Assembly (NCBI GenBank): GCA_036381595.1
Contig: DASVCN010000039.1
Location: forward strand, 1 to 64,000
Source: Trueperaceae bacterium
Lineage (GTDB): Bacteria; Deinococcota; Deinococci; Deinococcales; Trueperaceae
Direction: 5' to 3'
DNA length: 64,000 bases
A model generated the notes under the pieces. That model saw only the letters and a program-made list of their open reading frames with translations, had not been told where the DNA came from and searched no databases. This document shows, one piece after another, positions 1 to 9,061 of the stretch (the stretch's first letter is position 1; every line of letters begins with the position of its first letter). The position numbers and the translations under genes are program-made.

Positions 1-96
1 ACAGTGCCCCTATCGTAAGCCTCACCACAGTAGGCCGATTTGTATCGTGCCTCGCGATATCGGCTGGTTGTGGACGTTCAGGAAGGAGGTAGAGCA

Positions 97-495
97 ATGA
101 AACGTGCGACAAACGCACACCGTCTTGTATTCATTCTGATCCTTGTAGCTCTCACCTCGCTCGCGTTCGCGGCACCACCGGAGTGGGCCCAGGGGGAACC
201 GCCGCCCTTCAACGAGGAGGATTGCGTCTTCGAGAATGGGCGGACGATCTGCAGAACCGTACTGCACACCGGTGTGGCCGAGCTACTCACTATTAACTCC
301 GGGGGTCGAGATGGATTGTGTGACGACGGCAGTCTGAGGGTCGTCCGCATGGAGACTTGGGGTGTTCCGACTACGATGCGGGAGGTAACCTACGTCGGAT
401 CGTCCCATGTGGAAGAGTCTTCAATCGAGGTGACTACTTGGGTCAAGGAAGACCGCAGGGTGACCGACTGCCTGGCACAGGCAAGTTTGTTCTAG
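97..495 (+). CDS. Small secreted protein, unknown function
   Basis: 132 residues. The ATG at 97 is chosen because a strong Shine-Dalgarno (AGGAAGGAGGT, 79-90) sits just upstream; the frame is open further 5' but has no better start. Residues 1-25 are a basic start, a hydrophobic core and an AFAA-type signal peptidase site, so the protein is probably exported. The mature part holds four Cys (DCVFENGRTIC, LCDDG, DCLAQ), compatible with two disulfides. I do not recognise the family. It converges on the minor-pilin operon, and an intrinsic terminator follows at 527. There is no type III (prepilin) leader, so it is not a pilin. Confidence 0.7.
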   Translation: MKRATNAHRLVFILILVALTSLAFAAPPEWAQGEPPPFNEEDCVFENGRTICRTVLHTGVAELLTINSGGRDGLCDDGSLRVVRMETWGVPTTMREVTYVGSSHVEESSIEVTTWVKEDRRVTDCLAQASLF

Positions 496-526
496 TCGGC
501 GTCCCTTAATAGCACCCCTGCAAAAG

Positions 527-549
527 AAGCCCGTCGCCCGACGGGCTTT
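527..549 (+). terminator. Intrinsic terminator after the secreted-protein gene
   Basis: AAGCCCGTC (527-535) pairs perfectly with GACGGGCTT (540-548) around a GCCC loop, and the hairpin is followed by T/C-rich sequence. It lies 32 bases after the stop at 495. Confidence 0.8.
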
Positions 550-912
550 CTCCTTGTACCTCCTCGCGCGTGTCCTGGAGCAATGCGCCCCCAACCGGGG
601 ATCGTAGAAGAGTATTAGGGACGCAGTCCTCCCGGTTGACTCCCAACGCCGGATCCGCGCTTTCCAACTCTAGGAAGGACACTAGACCACGCTTCAGCTC
701 CTGCCATACGGTACCCCCAGAACCAATAGATTGCGGGTCGAACGACGACGACCGGCTTCCGTCGCTCTGATTGCCACGACCAGACAGAATGCAGGTCCCG
801 TATCTGATCGGGCTAGCTACTTCGGTCGGAGGTAGGAACCCGGGCGATTAGATGTGTTTCTACGATCCGCCACTACAGCAACCAGAATCGCTTATAAGCA
901 CGAGAGAGCAGT
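550..912. other. Non-coding stretch between convergent genes
   Basis: About 360 bases of moderate GC. Short open frames on both strands lack Shine-Dalgarno sequences and familiar protein features. An AGGAGGT on the minus strand (555-561) has no start codon at a useful distance. I see no convincing gene, RNA or mobile element here. Confidence 0.4.
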
Positions 913-939
913 AGTGGCCGGGTATCGACCCCGGCCACT
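913..939 (-). terminator. Hairpin downstream of the pilin operon
   Basis: AGTGGCCGGG (913-922) pairs with the complementary arm at 930-939 around a 7-base loop, starting 35 bases after the stop of the PilX/ComZ-like gene. The stem is long and perfect but no T-run follows on the minus strand, so the terminator role is inferred from position. Confidence 0.4.
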
Positions 940-973
940 CGCCCATCCCCCGCTTAAGGAGGCTTATACGTGC

Positions 974-2743
974 CTATCGCCTCTCGTACGAGAGCACCTT
1001 GAACAGAGGTATGCCAGCGCTATCAACGTACTGCATTATGTCCGGTTTGTTATGACCAGTGTTTACGTAAATCACCTCCGCATTCTGGCCGGCATTACAA
1101 TCAATGCTGTCCCCAGCGCTCGTCGTGCAGAACTTGTTCGCGACCACCGATCCGAGAATCTTGTTACCCTTGATGATTCTGAACGTATCGCCCGCGTAGA
1201 CCGGGGCCATTACATTTGCTGCTCGCTGGTAGACTTCTCCCTCGGCAACCAGACCGAGGACGTGGTCTGGGAATAGCCGCTTCTTACCTGTAATGTCGAT
1301 CTCGTCGTCGCTGGTCAGGAAGTTTTGATTGATATCGATACCTCCACCGGCACCGCTACCGTTGGCCTCGACTACGAACGAAGCGTTCCAGTCCTCCACA
1401 TCGGCTTCCGTTGGACCGTTCAACGTCTTGGCGACATATTCCACCGGCCAGTCGAACTTGACGTCGTAACCGTGTAGGCTGACCGTTCCGTAAACCTGGA
1501 AACTAGCTGAACTCCAACCGTTCGACGTCGTATACCTGAAGCCCTGCAAAACTCCGTTCGCATCCGTATAAGTGCAGTCAACCGCACTATTGCTGAAGAC
1601 CAGGAGCGGATCGGAAAGGAAGTCCTCGCACTCATCCGAAACACCGTCTTGCGCGCCGGTACTTCCGAATAGCGGATACCCTGCGCCGGTCGATGCAACA
1701 TGAGCCACAACGAGCCCGTTCTTCAGGCCCGATTGAAAGATACAGTCGCTCCAGGTGGCCTCCGTACAGCCGGACTCTTCAGCAGGCTCGTCCCCAAGCA
1801 GTGGGAACTTCGGAGCACCTCCTTCGGAGAGGTCTAATGTGAAACGACCGATTTCGGAACAGATCCCTTTGTTTTCCACGCACTGCAATAGCGTATCTGT
1901 GACCTTCAGATCCTCCTGGCTGTCTCCAATGTAAACGCCTAGGAGCCAGTTTGAGGGGTCACCGAGCTTGACTGAACCGTTAAGCTCAACTTGGCCGTTA
2001 TCGACTCGCAAAGACGCGCACAAATTGTCCGCTACCCGATTCCCATCCGAGACCCGATACCGCATCGCTTCGTAATTCCCATTGGTCAGGTCGTACTCGT
2101 TGAGCATGGAAAAATTGCCATTGGCCCCAATTACGGTGTTGTTGGGATTATTCTCGTCCCCAACCACGTAAACCCCACCTCGTATAGTGACCCCGCCGTT
2201 CAGATACTGATTCGTCTGCCCCTGTCCCGTGAAAATCGCGTTCTCCAGCACACCGGTGTTTTCGACCAGAAGAGTACTTCTAACCGTGGCTCTTGCGCCG
2301 TTCGACCTTCCTTTGGACTCGATAGTGAACATGTTCTTGTTACCGGAGTCCCGGTGAATCGTAACGACATAAGAGCCCACCTCCTCACCGCTGGAATTCT
2401 TGACCCACTCTTCTGCGAACGTGATCTCGCCGCCACTCCAGAGGTACTCCTCACTCCCGTCTCGATCGATGTCCATGCCCGTTCCCATTCGGTCGAAGCA
2501 CGCAGTCCGCTCGGGATTCTGAGTCCCCGAGATCGTTTCGAGAAAGCGGAAGTATTGGAACAGGATCGTCTTGTACTTCTGCAATCCGGCCTGGGCAGCG
2601 TAGTGTGCCTGGAGTGAACTCGCGTCGTTTCTCGCGATGTTCAGTTCCATCCGAGTTACCAACGCTCCACCGGTTGCCAAGAGCCCCACGACAACCATGA
2701 TCAGCAACGCAGTGATGATAGCTATGCCCTTGTCAGATCTCAT
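974..2743 (-). CDS. PilX/ComZ-like minor pilin, last gene of pilin operon
   Basis: 589 residues. The N-terminus MRSDKG then IAIITALLIMVVVG is a prepilin-peptidase site plus the hydrophobic helix of type IV pilin-like proteins. Mature position 5 is Thr instead of the usual Glu, as in PilX/GspK-type tip components. A long, Asn/Gly-rich, beta-looking C-terminal region follows. In Thermus the equivalent fourth gene (after pilA1, pilA2, pilA3) is comZ, a large minor pilin needed for DNA uptake; gene order, size and the missing Glu5 all fit that comparison. It lies 9 bases after the PilW-like gene. The assignment rests on leader, order and size, and the C-terminal fold is not verified. GC is clearly lower than in the rest of the window. 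Confidence 0.72.
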   Translation of the reverse strand: MRSDKGIAIITALLIMVVVGLLATGGALVTRMELNIARNDASSLQAHYAAQAGLQKYKTILFQYFRFLETISGTQNPERTACFDRMGTGMDIDRDGSEEYLWSGGEITFAEEWVKNSSGEEVGSYVVTIHRDSGNKNMFTIESKGRSNGARATVRSTLLVENTGVLENAIFTGQGQTNQYLNGGVTIRGGVYVVGDENNPNNTVIGANGNFSMLNEYDLTNGNYEAMRYRVSDGNRVADNLCASLRVDNGQVELNGSVKLGDPSNWLLGVYIGDSQEDLKVTDTLLQCVENKGICSEIGRFTLDLSEGGAPKFPLLGDEPAEESGCTEATWSDCIFQSGLKNGLVVAHVASTGAGYPLFGSTGAQDGVSDECEDFLSDPLLVFSNSAVDCTYTDANGVLQGFRYTTSNGWSSASFQVYGTVSLHGYDVKFDWPVEYVAKTLNGPTEADVEDWNASFVVEANGSGAGGGIDINQNFLTSDDEIDITGKKRLFPDHVLGLVAEGEVYQRAANVMAPVYAGDTFRIIKGNKILGSVVANKFCTTSAGDSIDCNAGQNAEVIYVNTGHNKPDIMQYVDSAGIPLFKVLSYERR

Positions 2744-2752
2744 CGTAGTCCC

Positions 2753-3517
2753 CTACCTGTCCTTGAAGTTCGGCATCAGAACTTCCTGTTGAAGAGCGAA
2801 ACAGCGGAAGTCAGCCGGGCATGTAACGGAAAGTCCCGAAACAGTCGTAAATGTCGCTGGACCTGGGCCATCTAGCCTGTCATTGGAACGGGCAACGACT
2901 GACACGATTGCTGAGCGAAGGTAACCGATCCCAACGGGGCAAATCGCTTCGTCGGGATAACTCGACATCAGATCACCGTCACTGCACTTGTAAGCGATAT
3001 CTAGCGCTACTATGTTCGGCGCGAGAGGACTGTACGCTGCGGAATCTGCGGTGGGATCCAGCAGGTCAGTCGAGGTTCCGCAAGCTTGATCTGCCCGCTG
3101 AAGCATGTCGCCGTCAAACATATACGCCACCTCCCGGCACGACTCAGCCGGCGATCTGAGCGTATTTACGTAAACGGTCGAAAAGACGTCCTGTAGAGAA
3201 CCATCTATCGCAACAAGGCAAGTGGCGTTTCCGGCTGCATCGTCTGGGCATGACGAAATGCCGGCCGTTGACACCGGCATGATTTCGCCGTTTTCGTCAA
3301 CGTAGGTCTTGGCCCCGCCCAACTGCAAGTCTTGAGTAACCAATTGCATTACCAAACGAGCCTTGTCCTGTACTTCGCTCGAAACTAGCGTGGCTCGGTT
3401 GAGCCGGCTCTGTTCGGCGAGGTAAGTACCTACGATCCCGAGGATGACCGTGAGGATGAATCCAGCGATGATCAGCTCGACTATGGTCAGACCTCGTTCT
3501 GAAAGCTTCCCGCGCAT
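2753..3517 (-). CDS. PilW-like minor pilin
   Basis: 254 residues. MRGKLSERG then LTIVELIIAGFILTVILG is a class III leader with Glu5 of the mature helix, as expected for a pilin secreted and assembled by the type IV pilus machinery. The size and the QDKARLVMQLVTQDLQLGG segment after the helix resemble PilW family members. It is third in the minus-strand operon, 6 bases after the PilV-like gene and 9 bases before the PilX/ComZ-like gene, the place of pilA3 in Thermus. Several Cys in the C-terminal part may form disulfides. Confidence 0.75.
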   Translation of the reverse strand: MRGKLSERGLTIVELIIAGFILTVILGIVGTYLAEQSRLNRATLVSSEVQDKARLVMQLVTQDLQLGGAKTYVDENGEIMPVSTAGISSCPDDAAGNATCLVAIDGSLQDVFSTVYVNTLRSPAESCREVAYMFDGDMLQRADQACGTSTDLLDPTADSAAYSPLAPNIVALDIAYKCSDGDLMSSYPDEAICPVGIGYLRSAIVSVVARSNDRLDGPGPATFTTVSGLSVTCPADFRCFALQQEVLMPNFKDR

Positions 3518-3523
3518 AGCCGT

Positions 3524-4123
3524 CTAGCCTCCTACACCGTTTGGATCGGCAGGTTCCGGACAAGGCATCGGCACTTCACTGCTCGGTGACGGATAGACTG
3601 CGTAACAACTAACGACATCGCCGATTGTCAGACTCGACCCAGAGTCGTGTGTAGCCGTGACTATTATGTCGAGTAGGCCCTCGCCCTCGATTTGCTCCCG
3701 GCCTTTCAGCTGCCATGTAATTTCGATGTTTTCGAACCTGTCCGAGTCTTCGTCGTAGCACACCACCGTCTCGTCCAACGCGCGAAGTCCCGAGGGTACA
3801 GGCCTACTGGAACAACCGTAGTAGTAGTCAAGGAACCAGAACCGGAGGTATCGAATCATCCCCTCCTCATACTCGTCCGCCAGGTCGTAGGCCGCCGGCT
3901 CTGTCTCGTATGAGTCGGCTCGAAGGACATCTGACATCTTTTCTTCCAAGACTACGTTGGCAGCTGCTTTGAGCTCGGTTATCGCTTGCGTCCGTACAGT
4001 AGCTTTCAGGTTTGTAATCTGTGCCATCGCTAAGGCTAAGAAGGCGATTGCGATAACCGAGAGCGCTACCAGCACCTCGAGGATGGTGAGTCCGCGCGAA
4101 TCGCGGAACGAGCTAGTAATCAT
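3524..4123 (-). CDS. PilV-like minor pilin
   Basis: 199 residues. MITSSFRDSRG then LTILEVLVALSVIAIAFLALA gives a prepilin peptidase site (after Gly), mature Glu5 and a pilin transmembrane helix. LTxxEVLVAL is typical of the PilV/GspI type. Its ATG overlaps the stop of the preceding FimT-like gene by four bases (ATGA, 4120-4123), indicating translational coupling. Second of four minor pilins, corresponding by position to Thermus pilA2. Confidence 0.75.
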   Translation of the reverse strand: MITSSFRDSRGLTILEVLVALSVIAIAFLALAMAQITNLKATVRTQAITELKAAANVVLEEKMSDVLRADSYETEPAAYDLADEYEEGMIRYLRFWFLDYYYGCSSRPVPSGLRALDETVVCYDEDSDRFENIEITWQLKGREQIEGEGLLDIIVTATHDSGSSLTIGDVVSCYAVYPSPSSEVPMPCPEPADPNGVGG

Positions 4124-4596
4124 TGGATCTCCACTCTTCCCGTGGCCGAAAGCACGAGCTTACTCGTGGCGCTTCCGGACTCCGTCTCCAGGTCTATGGA
4201 CGTGCCGAAAAGACTCTCCGTTGGGATGCCGCGAAGATCGAAACGTATCCGGTTGTTGGGAAGATCAGTACCAGCTATCCGCGTGCGAGGGAAGTCACCG
4301 CTCCCGAACGTGGTCGTGGAAATGACCTCGGCAGCCTCACAGACCTGGTCCGAGTTCTCGTCTACACACAGGGAATAGGCTCCCTCACCGGTAAGGTCGA
4401 ACTGCAGTTCGACCATCCTGTTCGATTTGATGGCCTCGAACCTGGCTCTCGAGATCTCTTGCGAAAGGACCTGCTCCGCTTGGGACAACTCCCATCGGGA
4501 GGGGTCGAAGCGAACGAAACCGACGCCCAGCAGGATGGCGAGGATCGCGGCTACGATGAGGAGTTCGATGACAGAGAAACCGCTCGAATCTCGCAT
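4120..4596 (-). CDS. GspH/FimT-like minor pilin, first gene of operon
   Basis: 158 residues. MRDSSG then FSVIELLIVAAILAILLG is a prepilin leader with Glu5. The remainder has the length and the late RIRFDLRGIP and LVLSATGRVEIQ segments expected of GspH/FimT pseudopilins. First gene of the pilin operon (Thermus pilA1 position). The start codon follows a TAAGCT -10 box (4608-4603) by six bases, so the mRNA is probably leaderless. It is transcribed divergently from the P-loop/TPR gene at 4780. Confidence 0.78.
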   Translation of the reverse strand: MRDSSGFSVIELLIVAAILAILLGVGFVRFDPSRWELSQAEQVLSQEISRARFEAIKSNRMVELQFDLTGEGAYSLCVDENSDQVCEAAEVISTTTFGSGDFPRTRIAGTDLPNNRIRFDLRGIPTESLFGTSIDLETESGSATSKLVLSATGRVEIQ

Positions 4597-4602
4597 GTGA
4601 GC

Positions 4603-4608
4603 AGCTTA
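4603..4608 (-). promoter_or_regulatory. -10 box of the pilin operon (leaderless)
   Basis: TAAGCT on the minus strand, six bases before the ATG at 4596. No -35 match is evident. The spacing matches the other leaderless starts in this window. Confidence 0.5.
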
Positions 4609-4766
4609 TGAGCCGGCTTGTACCCGCCGGCACCCCTGAATGGGGGAGCATTGAGCACTACCTATTGTGTGGGTCTCCACATCTTGGGGACGAGCCGTGA
4701 GTGGGAGGGACGTTGACGAACAACTCGATACAGTTCCCACCTGTGTACCTGTTTACCGCCGTCGAG

Positions 4767-4772
4767 TAGAAT
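4767..4772 (+). promoter_or_regulatory. -10 box of the P-loop/TPR gene (leaderless)
   Basis: TAGAAT, seven bases before the ATG at 4780, with no Shine-Dalgarno between. The -35 region is poor. Confidence 0.6.
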
Positions 4773-4779
4773 CGGGACA

Positions 4780-7700
4780 ATGACCGTCCAGAAGCAGTCG
4801 GAGGGGGCGAGCCCCTGGCGCAAGCTGTTCGAGGAGGTTCGGCGCGCCGCCGCCAACCGCCGGGACGAACTGGGGGTCCAGGGGAGCATCAACTGGTTGC
4901 GGCAGCAGATGGAACGCCGCGGCGCGAACCCGAACGTCGTCCGCAACATCATCTACAGGGACAAGGGCCGGCCCGCGGACAAGCGCGCCCTCTTCGAAAT
5001 CCTCGCCCAGCTGTGGGAGGAGTGCGGTCAGGGGAAGCTGAGCGCTCCCGAGATCGAGGTGCTCCTGGCTCACGGGAAGGGCGCCGAGTCCGACGCGGTC
5101 GCGCTCCTTGGACGCGAGAAGCGGCGGGCCTATCGCGAGTTCGTGGGGGGCGTGCGTTCAGGCGTCTTCCCCAAGCTGCTCGTCACCGGGCGTCCCGGCT
5201 CGGGCAAGACCCTGCTCATCGATTACATCCAGGAGGCGCTGGAGGCTGCCCCCAAGGCAGCCGACAGGATCGTCCGTCTCGAGTTCGGCGCCGGTCATCT
5301 GGCCACTTCTCTGACCAGGCTCGCTCTGAGCGTGGGCGTCCCCGCCGAAGTGATCGAGTCGAAACTGGTCAAGGTAGGTTCCTCGGGCGCCTACGCCGTG
5401 CAGGCCGACGCGCAGGCCGAGGTAGCGCGTGTCATCCTCGAGGCAGTCCGCGCTAGCGAGACGCCCACGGTGCTGCTGGCTCACGTATCGCGTACCAGCG
5501 CTCAGGAGGAGCGTCTTGGCAGCACACTGCTTCGCCTCAACACACCGGAGGTGCCGCGGGTCAGCGCTGCCGAGTGGCTCTGGATGTCGCTGTTCGACCC
5601 GCTTTCCCGCCTCCCTTCTGTCGCTCTGCTGGTAAGCATGAGCGACGTGCCGGCCCGAGCGATGGCGAGCCTCGGCGCCTTCGACGAGCCGATCCGGCTG
5701 AGCCCGCCCACGGCGAGCGAAGCCCGAAGGTACGTCCGGTCGCGGCTGCCGAACCTCGACCCCCGGCAGCAGGAGGCGGTGGTGCGGCGTGCCGGACGCT
5801 CGTTCGAGGAGTTGCGGACCCTCACCTTGCTGGCCCAGGTCAGAGGACCTACCGGCGCCGACCCGGTCGAAGACGTCAACTCGCAGCACGTCGCTCAGTT
5901 GGCCTCGCTGGTGGTGAGCGCCGGCGACGAACGACTTCGCGATTTCCTCGCAGCGTTGGCGGCCCTCTCATTGGCGGAGTTCCCCACCTTCACCGCCGCC
6001 TCCCTGGAGTCGGTGCGCCAAGACACCGCCGAGCCGAACGCCATAGAGCTCGCTTTCCTCGACCCGGTTCCGCCCGCGCCCGACCGCTATCGGCCCTTCT
6101 CGCGTGAATTCGCCCGATTGCTCCGGCAAACACTGCTCGAGAACGACCCCGAGCGGTTCCGGAGCTACAGCAGGCGGGCAGCCGACTTCTTCCATCCGGG
6201 CATCAGCAGCGCCGATCCGGCCGAGGCGGCGCACCGTCACCTCCACCACCTGTTCGATGCGCGCGATTGGCCGGCACTGGCCGAGAGGATCGACGACGGC
6301 GGGCTCCAGCAGTCGCTCGTGCGGCCGCTGTGGGAGGCTGCGAGGAGTGAGCTCGGGAGGGGCGAGCTTTTCGAGAACGTGGCCTACCAGGTTGCCGCTC
6401 ACTTCGTCCGGCTCGGAGCTCACGACCACCCGAAATCGCAGCAGGCTTTCGCGGAGCTCGAGAAGTCGGCGAGCGAACAGTTGAGGTCCTGGGCGTTCAT
6501 CCAACGTGCCGAGGGCGCGGTCCTCAGGGGCCAGGTGGACACCGCGACAGAGTTGCTCGAGCGCTGCCCCGGCAGCGGGGACGATCTGCGGGAAGCGGAA
6601 GCGGCCCTGGTGCGGGCGAGCATCTCCAGGTGGCGTAGCGACCTCGACGAGGCGGCCAGATACGTGGAGGAGGTCGCGCGACCCAGGCTCACCAGGGCGG
6701 CAGGCGCCGGAAGAGCGGTGCGTGTGGCGAAAGCCAAGGCGGCTGTTTGGGCGGGGCTCATCGCCAAGGACCGGGGCGACCTCGAGACGGCGCTGAGGGA
6801 GTTCGACTCGGTCGCCCGTGGAGATGAGCTGATCGAAGCAAGAGTCGCCTTCCAACGCGGCGATGTGCTGCTGGCGCTCGGCCGTTTCGACGCCGCGCTG
6901 GAGGCGCTGGACGAAGCCGTTCGCCTGGCTCGCCTGAGTGACGCCCTCACCAGCGAACAGACGCGCTATCTGTCCCGGCGGGCGACGCTTCACCGCAAGC
7001 GCGGCAGTCTGGAATTGGCGCGGGCCGACTTCGAAGCGGCACGGGCGATCATTCGTGCCGGCGACGAGTGGGCGAGCGAACAAGAGCGGGCCTTCTGGCT
7101 GGCGCGCAGCGAGAACGAGCGGGCGCTGCTGCTCATGGCCGAAGGCGACCATCAGGGAGCCATCCACCTGCTCGAAGCCAACATGCACACCTTCGAGACC
7201 TTCGGCGAGCGATTGCGTGTCGATAGCAGCTATCGGGTCTTGCGAGGCACCTTGCGGCTCGGAAGAGCCTACCTGTTCCGCGCCCTGGGTCAGCCGTACC
7301 GTCTCCCCTACCTTCGTAACGTCGACGAGGTTCCCGAGGGAGCCGACCTGAGGCACGCCCGGGCACTGGTGGCGTCTGTCCGGGACGCGATCGACAAGCG
7401 GGGATCAGGGAGACTCCACTGGCCGCTGCGGCGCGATACCCGCATCCTCACGTCACTGCTCTGCGGCGACCCTTCCAAGGCGGTAGCCCAGGCTCGATGC
7501 GCTCTTAGCGAAGCTCGCTTCCCCTACCAGATCGCCGAGAGTCGGGCCCATATCGCCCTCGCCTTGCTCCGCTCCGGCGATGCCATCGCTGCTCTGGAGG
7601 AGGTCGCGATGGGCCAAACGGCTCTGGCGGGTCTGGTGGACGAGCATGAGGCGTCGGACGTCGGGCTCCGTTCTTGGCTCACCGGCCTCGAGATCGAGGC

Positions 7701-7962
7701 TTCGCTCGTGTCTGGTGACGTCGAGCGAGCGGCACGAGCGCTTGCGATCGTCCTGCGCGATGACCAGTACCGGCCGTACCAGCAGACACTCCTGCGGATG
7801 TTCGGGGAGGCGGTCGAGGAGAGTGGCAAGAGTCAGGTGCTTAGCAGCAGTGAACTGAGACCGATACTCCATCTGAACGGGGAACTGAGCAGCGGACGGG
7901 TACGGCTACCCGACGCTCTGAGTGCCTGGTGGCAGGGTCAGGAGAGCGTAGCCGGCCACTGA
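4780..7962 (+). CDS. Large P-loop NTPase with C-terminal TPR-like repeats
   Basis: 1060 residues. Residues 1-90 are helical and basic and could bind DNA (weak inference). GRPGSGKT at 137-144 is a Walker A motif opening an AAA/STAND-like NTPase region to about residue 390. Residues about 450-1020 are Ala/Leu/Arg/Glu-rich helical repeats with TPR-like spacing, for example around ALREFDSVARGDELIEARVAFQRGDVLLALGRFDAALEAL's segments. The plan resembles MalT/AfsR-type signal NTPases, but I see no LuxR-type HTH at the C-terminus. It is divergent from the minor-pilin operon, which suggests but does not show a regulatory link. A palindrome (CCGTCGACGG, about 7968-7977) follows the stop. Confidence 0.7.
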   Translation: MTVQKQSEGASPWRKLFEEVRRAAANRRDELGVQGSINWLRQQMERRGANPNVVRNIIYRDKGRPADKRALFEILAQLWEECGQGKLSAPEIEVLLAHGKGAESDAVALLGREKRRAYREFVGGVRSGVFPKLLVTGRPGSGKTLLIDYIQEALEAAPKAADRIVRLEFGAGHLATSLTRLALSVGVPAEVIESKLVKVGSSGAYAVQADAQAEVARVILEAVRASETPTVLLAHVSRTSAQEERLGSTLLRLNTPEVPRVSAAEWLWMSLFDPLSRLPSVALLVSMSDVPARAMASLGAFDEPIRLSPPTASEARRYVRSRLPNLDPRQQEAVVRRAGRSFEELRTLTLLAQVRGPTGADPVEDVNSQHVAQLASLVVSAGDERLRDFLAALAALSLAEFPTFTAASLESVRQDTAEPNAIELAFLDPVPPAPDRYRPFSREFARLLRQTLLENDPERFRSYSRRAADFFHPGISSADPAEAAHRHLHHLFDARDWPALAERIDDGGLQQSLVRPLWEAARSELGRGELFENVAYQVAAHFVRLGAHDHPKSQQAFAELEKSASEQLRSWAFIQRAEGAVLRGQVDTATELLERCPGSGDDLREAEAALVRASISRWRSDLDEAARYVEEVARPRLTRAAGAGRAVRVAKAKAAVWAGLIAKDRGDLETALREFDSVARGDELIEARVAFQRGDVLLALGRFDAALEALDEAVRLARLSDALTSEQTRYLSRRATLHRKRGSLELARADFEAARAIIRAGDEWASEQERAFWLARSENERALLLMAEGDHQGAIHLLEANMHTFETFGERLRVDSSYRVLRGTLRLGRAYLFRALGQPYRLPYLRNVDEVPEGADLRHARALVASVRDAIDKRGSGRLHWPLRRDTRILTSLLCGDPSKAVAQARCALSEARFPYQIAESRAHIALALLRSGDAIAALEEVAMGQTALAGLVDEHEASDVGLRSWLTGLEIEASLVSGDVERAARALAIVLRDDQYRPYQQTLLRMFGEAVEESGKSQVLSSSELRPILHLNGELSSGRVRLPDALSAWWQGQESVAGH

Positions 7963-8032
7963 CCCGCCGTCGACGGGCATGGGAAGTCGCGCGGACACCG
8001 CTTCAGGACAGAACCTAGAGGGGTTGCCTGGT

Positions 8033-8038
8033 TACAGT
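8033..8038 (+). promoter_or_regulatory. -10 box that decides the start of the dehydrogenase
   Basis: TACAGT followed six bases later by GTG at 8045. It argues for a leaderless mRNA and against the in-frame ATG at 7979. Confidence 0.55.
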
Positions 8039-8044
8039 AGGCCC

Positions 8045-8929
8045 GTGAACGAGACGAGCGTCGGCTTCATCGGTTTGGGAACGATGGGCGCGCCCATGGC
8101 GGCGCGCCTGCTCGAGGCGGGTTACCAGGTCAAGGTCCACAACCGAACGAGGGAACGCGAGTTGCCGCTGGCGGCGGCAGGAGCGGACCGCGCTGCCACA
8201 CCCGAGGAGGCTGCCACCGATTCCCGATTCGTGTTCACGATGGTGTCCGACACCCCGGACCTCGAAGAGGTGGTGCTGGGCGAGAACGGCGTAATCCACG
8301 GCCTCGGCCCCGGCGCGCTCCTCATAGACATGAGTACGATCAGCCCGGCCGCCACCCGGCGGATAGCCGAGCGCCTGCAAGAGGTCGGCGCCTCCATGCT
8401 CGACGCCCCCGTATCGGGCGGCAGCGAGGGCGCGGTCCAGGGAACACTGTCGATAATGGCCGGTGGAAGCGCAGAGGACCTGGAACGGGCACGGCCGCTT
8501 CTGGAGGAGTTGGGCAAGAGCATCACTCTCGTCGGGCCCACAGGCAGCGGTCAGCTCACCAAGGCCATCAATCAGGTGATAATCGCCGGCACCTACGCTG
8601 CTGTCGCCGAGGGTCTGGCGCTCGGCCTGAAGGCGGGCATCGACATGGAGGCGGCTCACAGGGCCGTCTCGGGCGGAGCCGCCGGGTCTTGGGGCCTCAG
8701 CAACAGGGGTCCCAACATGATCAGGAACGACTACCCGCTCGGCTTCCGCACCCGCCTCCACCGTAAGGACCTGGGGATCGCTCTCGCCGCTGCCCGGGAA
8801 CTCGGCGTGCCGCTGCCGATAACCGCACACGTCGAGCAGTTGGAAACCAGCCTGGTTGGGCGCGGCCTTGGTGACGAGGACGTCAGCAACATCGCCAGGG
8901 TGGTCCGCCAGCTCGCCGGTATCGACTAG
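8045..8929 (+). CDS. 3-hydroxyisobutyrate / tartronate semialdehyde-type dehydrogenase
   Basis: 294 residues from the GTG at 8045. The N-terminal GFIGLGTMGAPMAARLLEAG is the signature and dinucleotide fold of the beta-hydroxyacid dehydrogenase family (MmsB, GarR, GLYR). LDAPVSGGSEGAVQGTLSIMAGG is the substrate-binding block, and the Lys of GQLTKAINQVI is the catalytic lysine. These enzymes oxidise or reduce small 3-hydroxyacids with NAD(P). The exact substrate cannot be read from the sequence. It stands alone, converging on a methyltransferase gene. Confidence 0.85.
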   Translation: MNETSVGFIGLGTMGAPMAARLLEAGYQVKVHNRTRERELPLAAAGADRAATPEEAATDSRFVFTMVSDTPDLEEVVLGENGVIHGLGPGALLIDMSTISPAATRRIAERLQEVGASMLDAPVSGGSEGAVQGTLSIMAGGSAEDLERARPLLEELGKSITLVGPTGSGQLTKAINQVIIAGTYAAVAEGLALGLKAGIDMEAAHRAVSGGAAGSWGLSNRGPNMIRNDYPLGFRTRLHRKDLGIALAAARELGVPLPITAHVEQLETSLVGRGLGDEDVSNIARVVRQLAGID

Positions 8930-9061
8930 TGTCGCAACCAGGCCGCTCAGTCGAAAGGTGGAGGCATTCGCCGACGAAGTGCCGTGGTTAGAACGGAAGA
9001 GGTAACGGCGCTCGCGGGCGACGGAGCCGCTTCGGCTAGGGTCACCGGAAGAGCAGCACGA

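Noticed and set aside
97-495. Major pilin (pilA4 equivalent) next to the minor pilins
   Set aside because: It has a normal signal peptide, lacks the type III leader with Glu5, and is on the opposite strand.
5968-7356. Long minus-strand open frame (462 codons) opposite the P-loop/TPR gene
   Set aside because: A mirror of high-GC codon bias. The plus-strand frame has a Walker A motif, TPR-like repeats and a promoter box; the minus frame has none.
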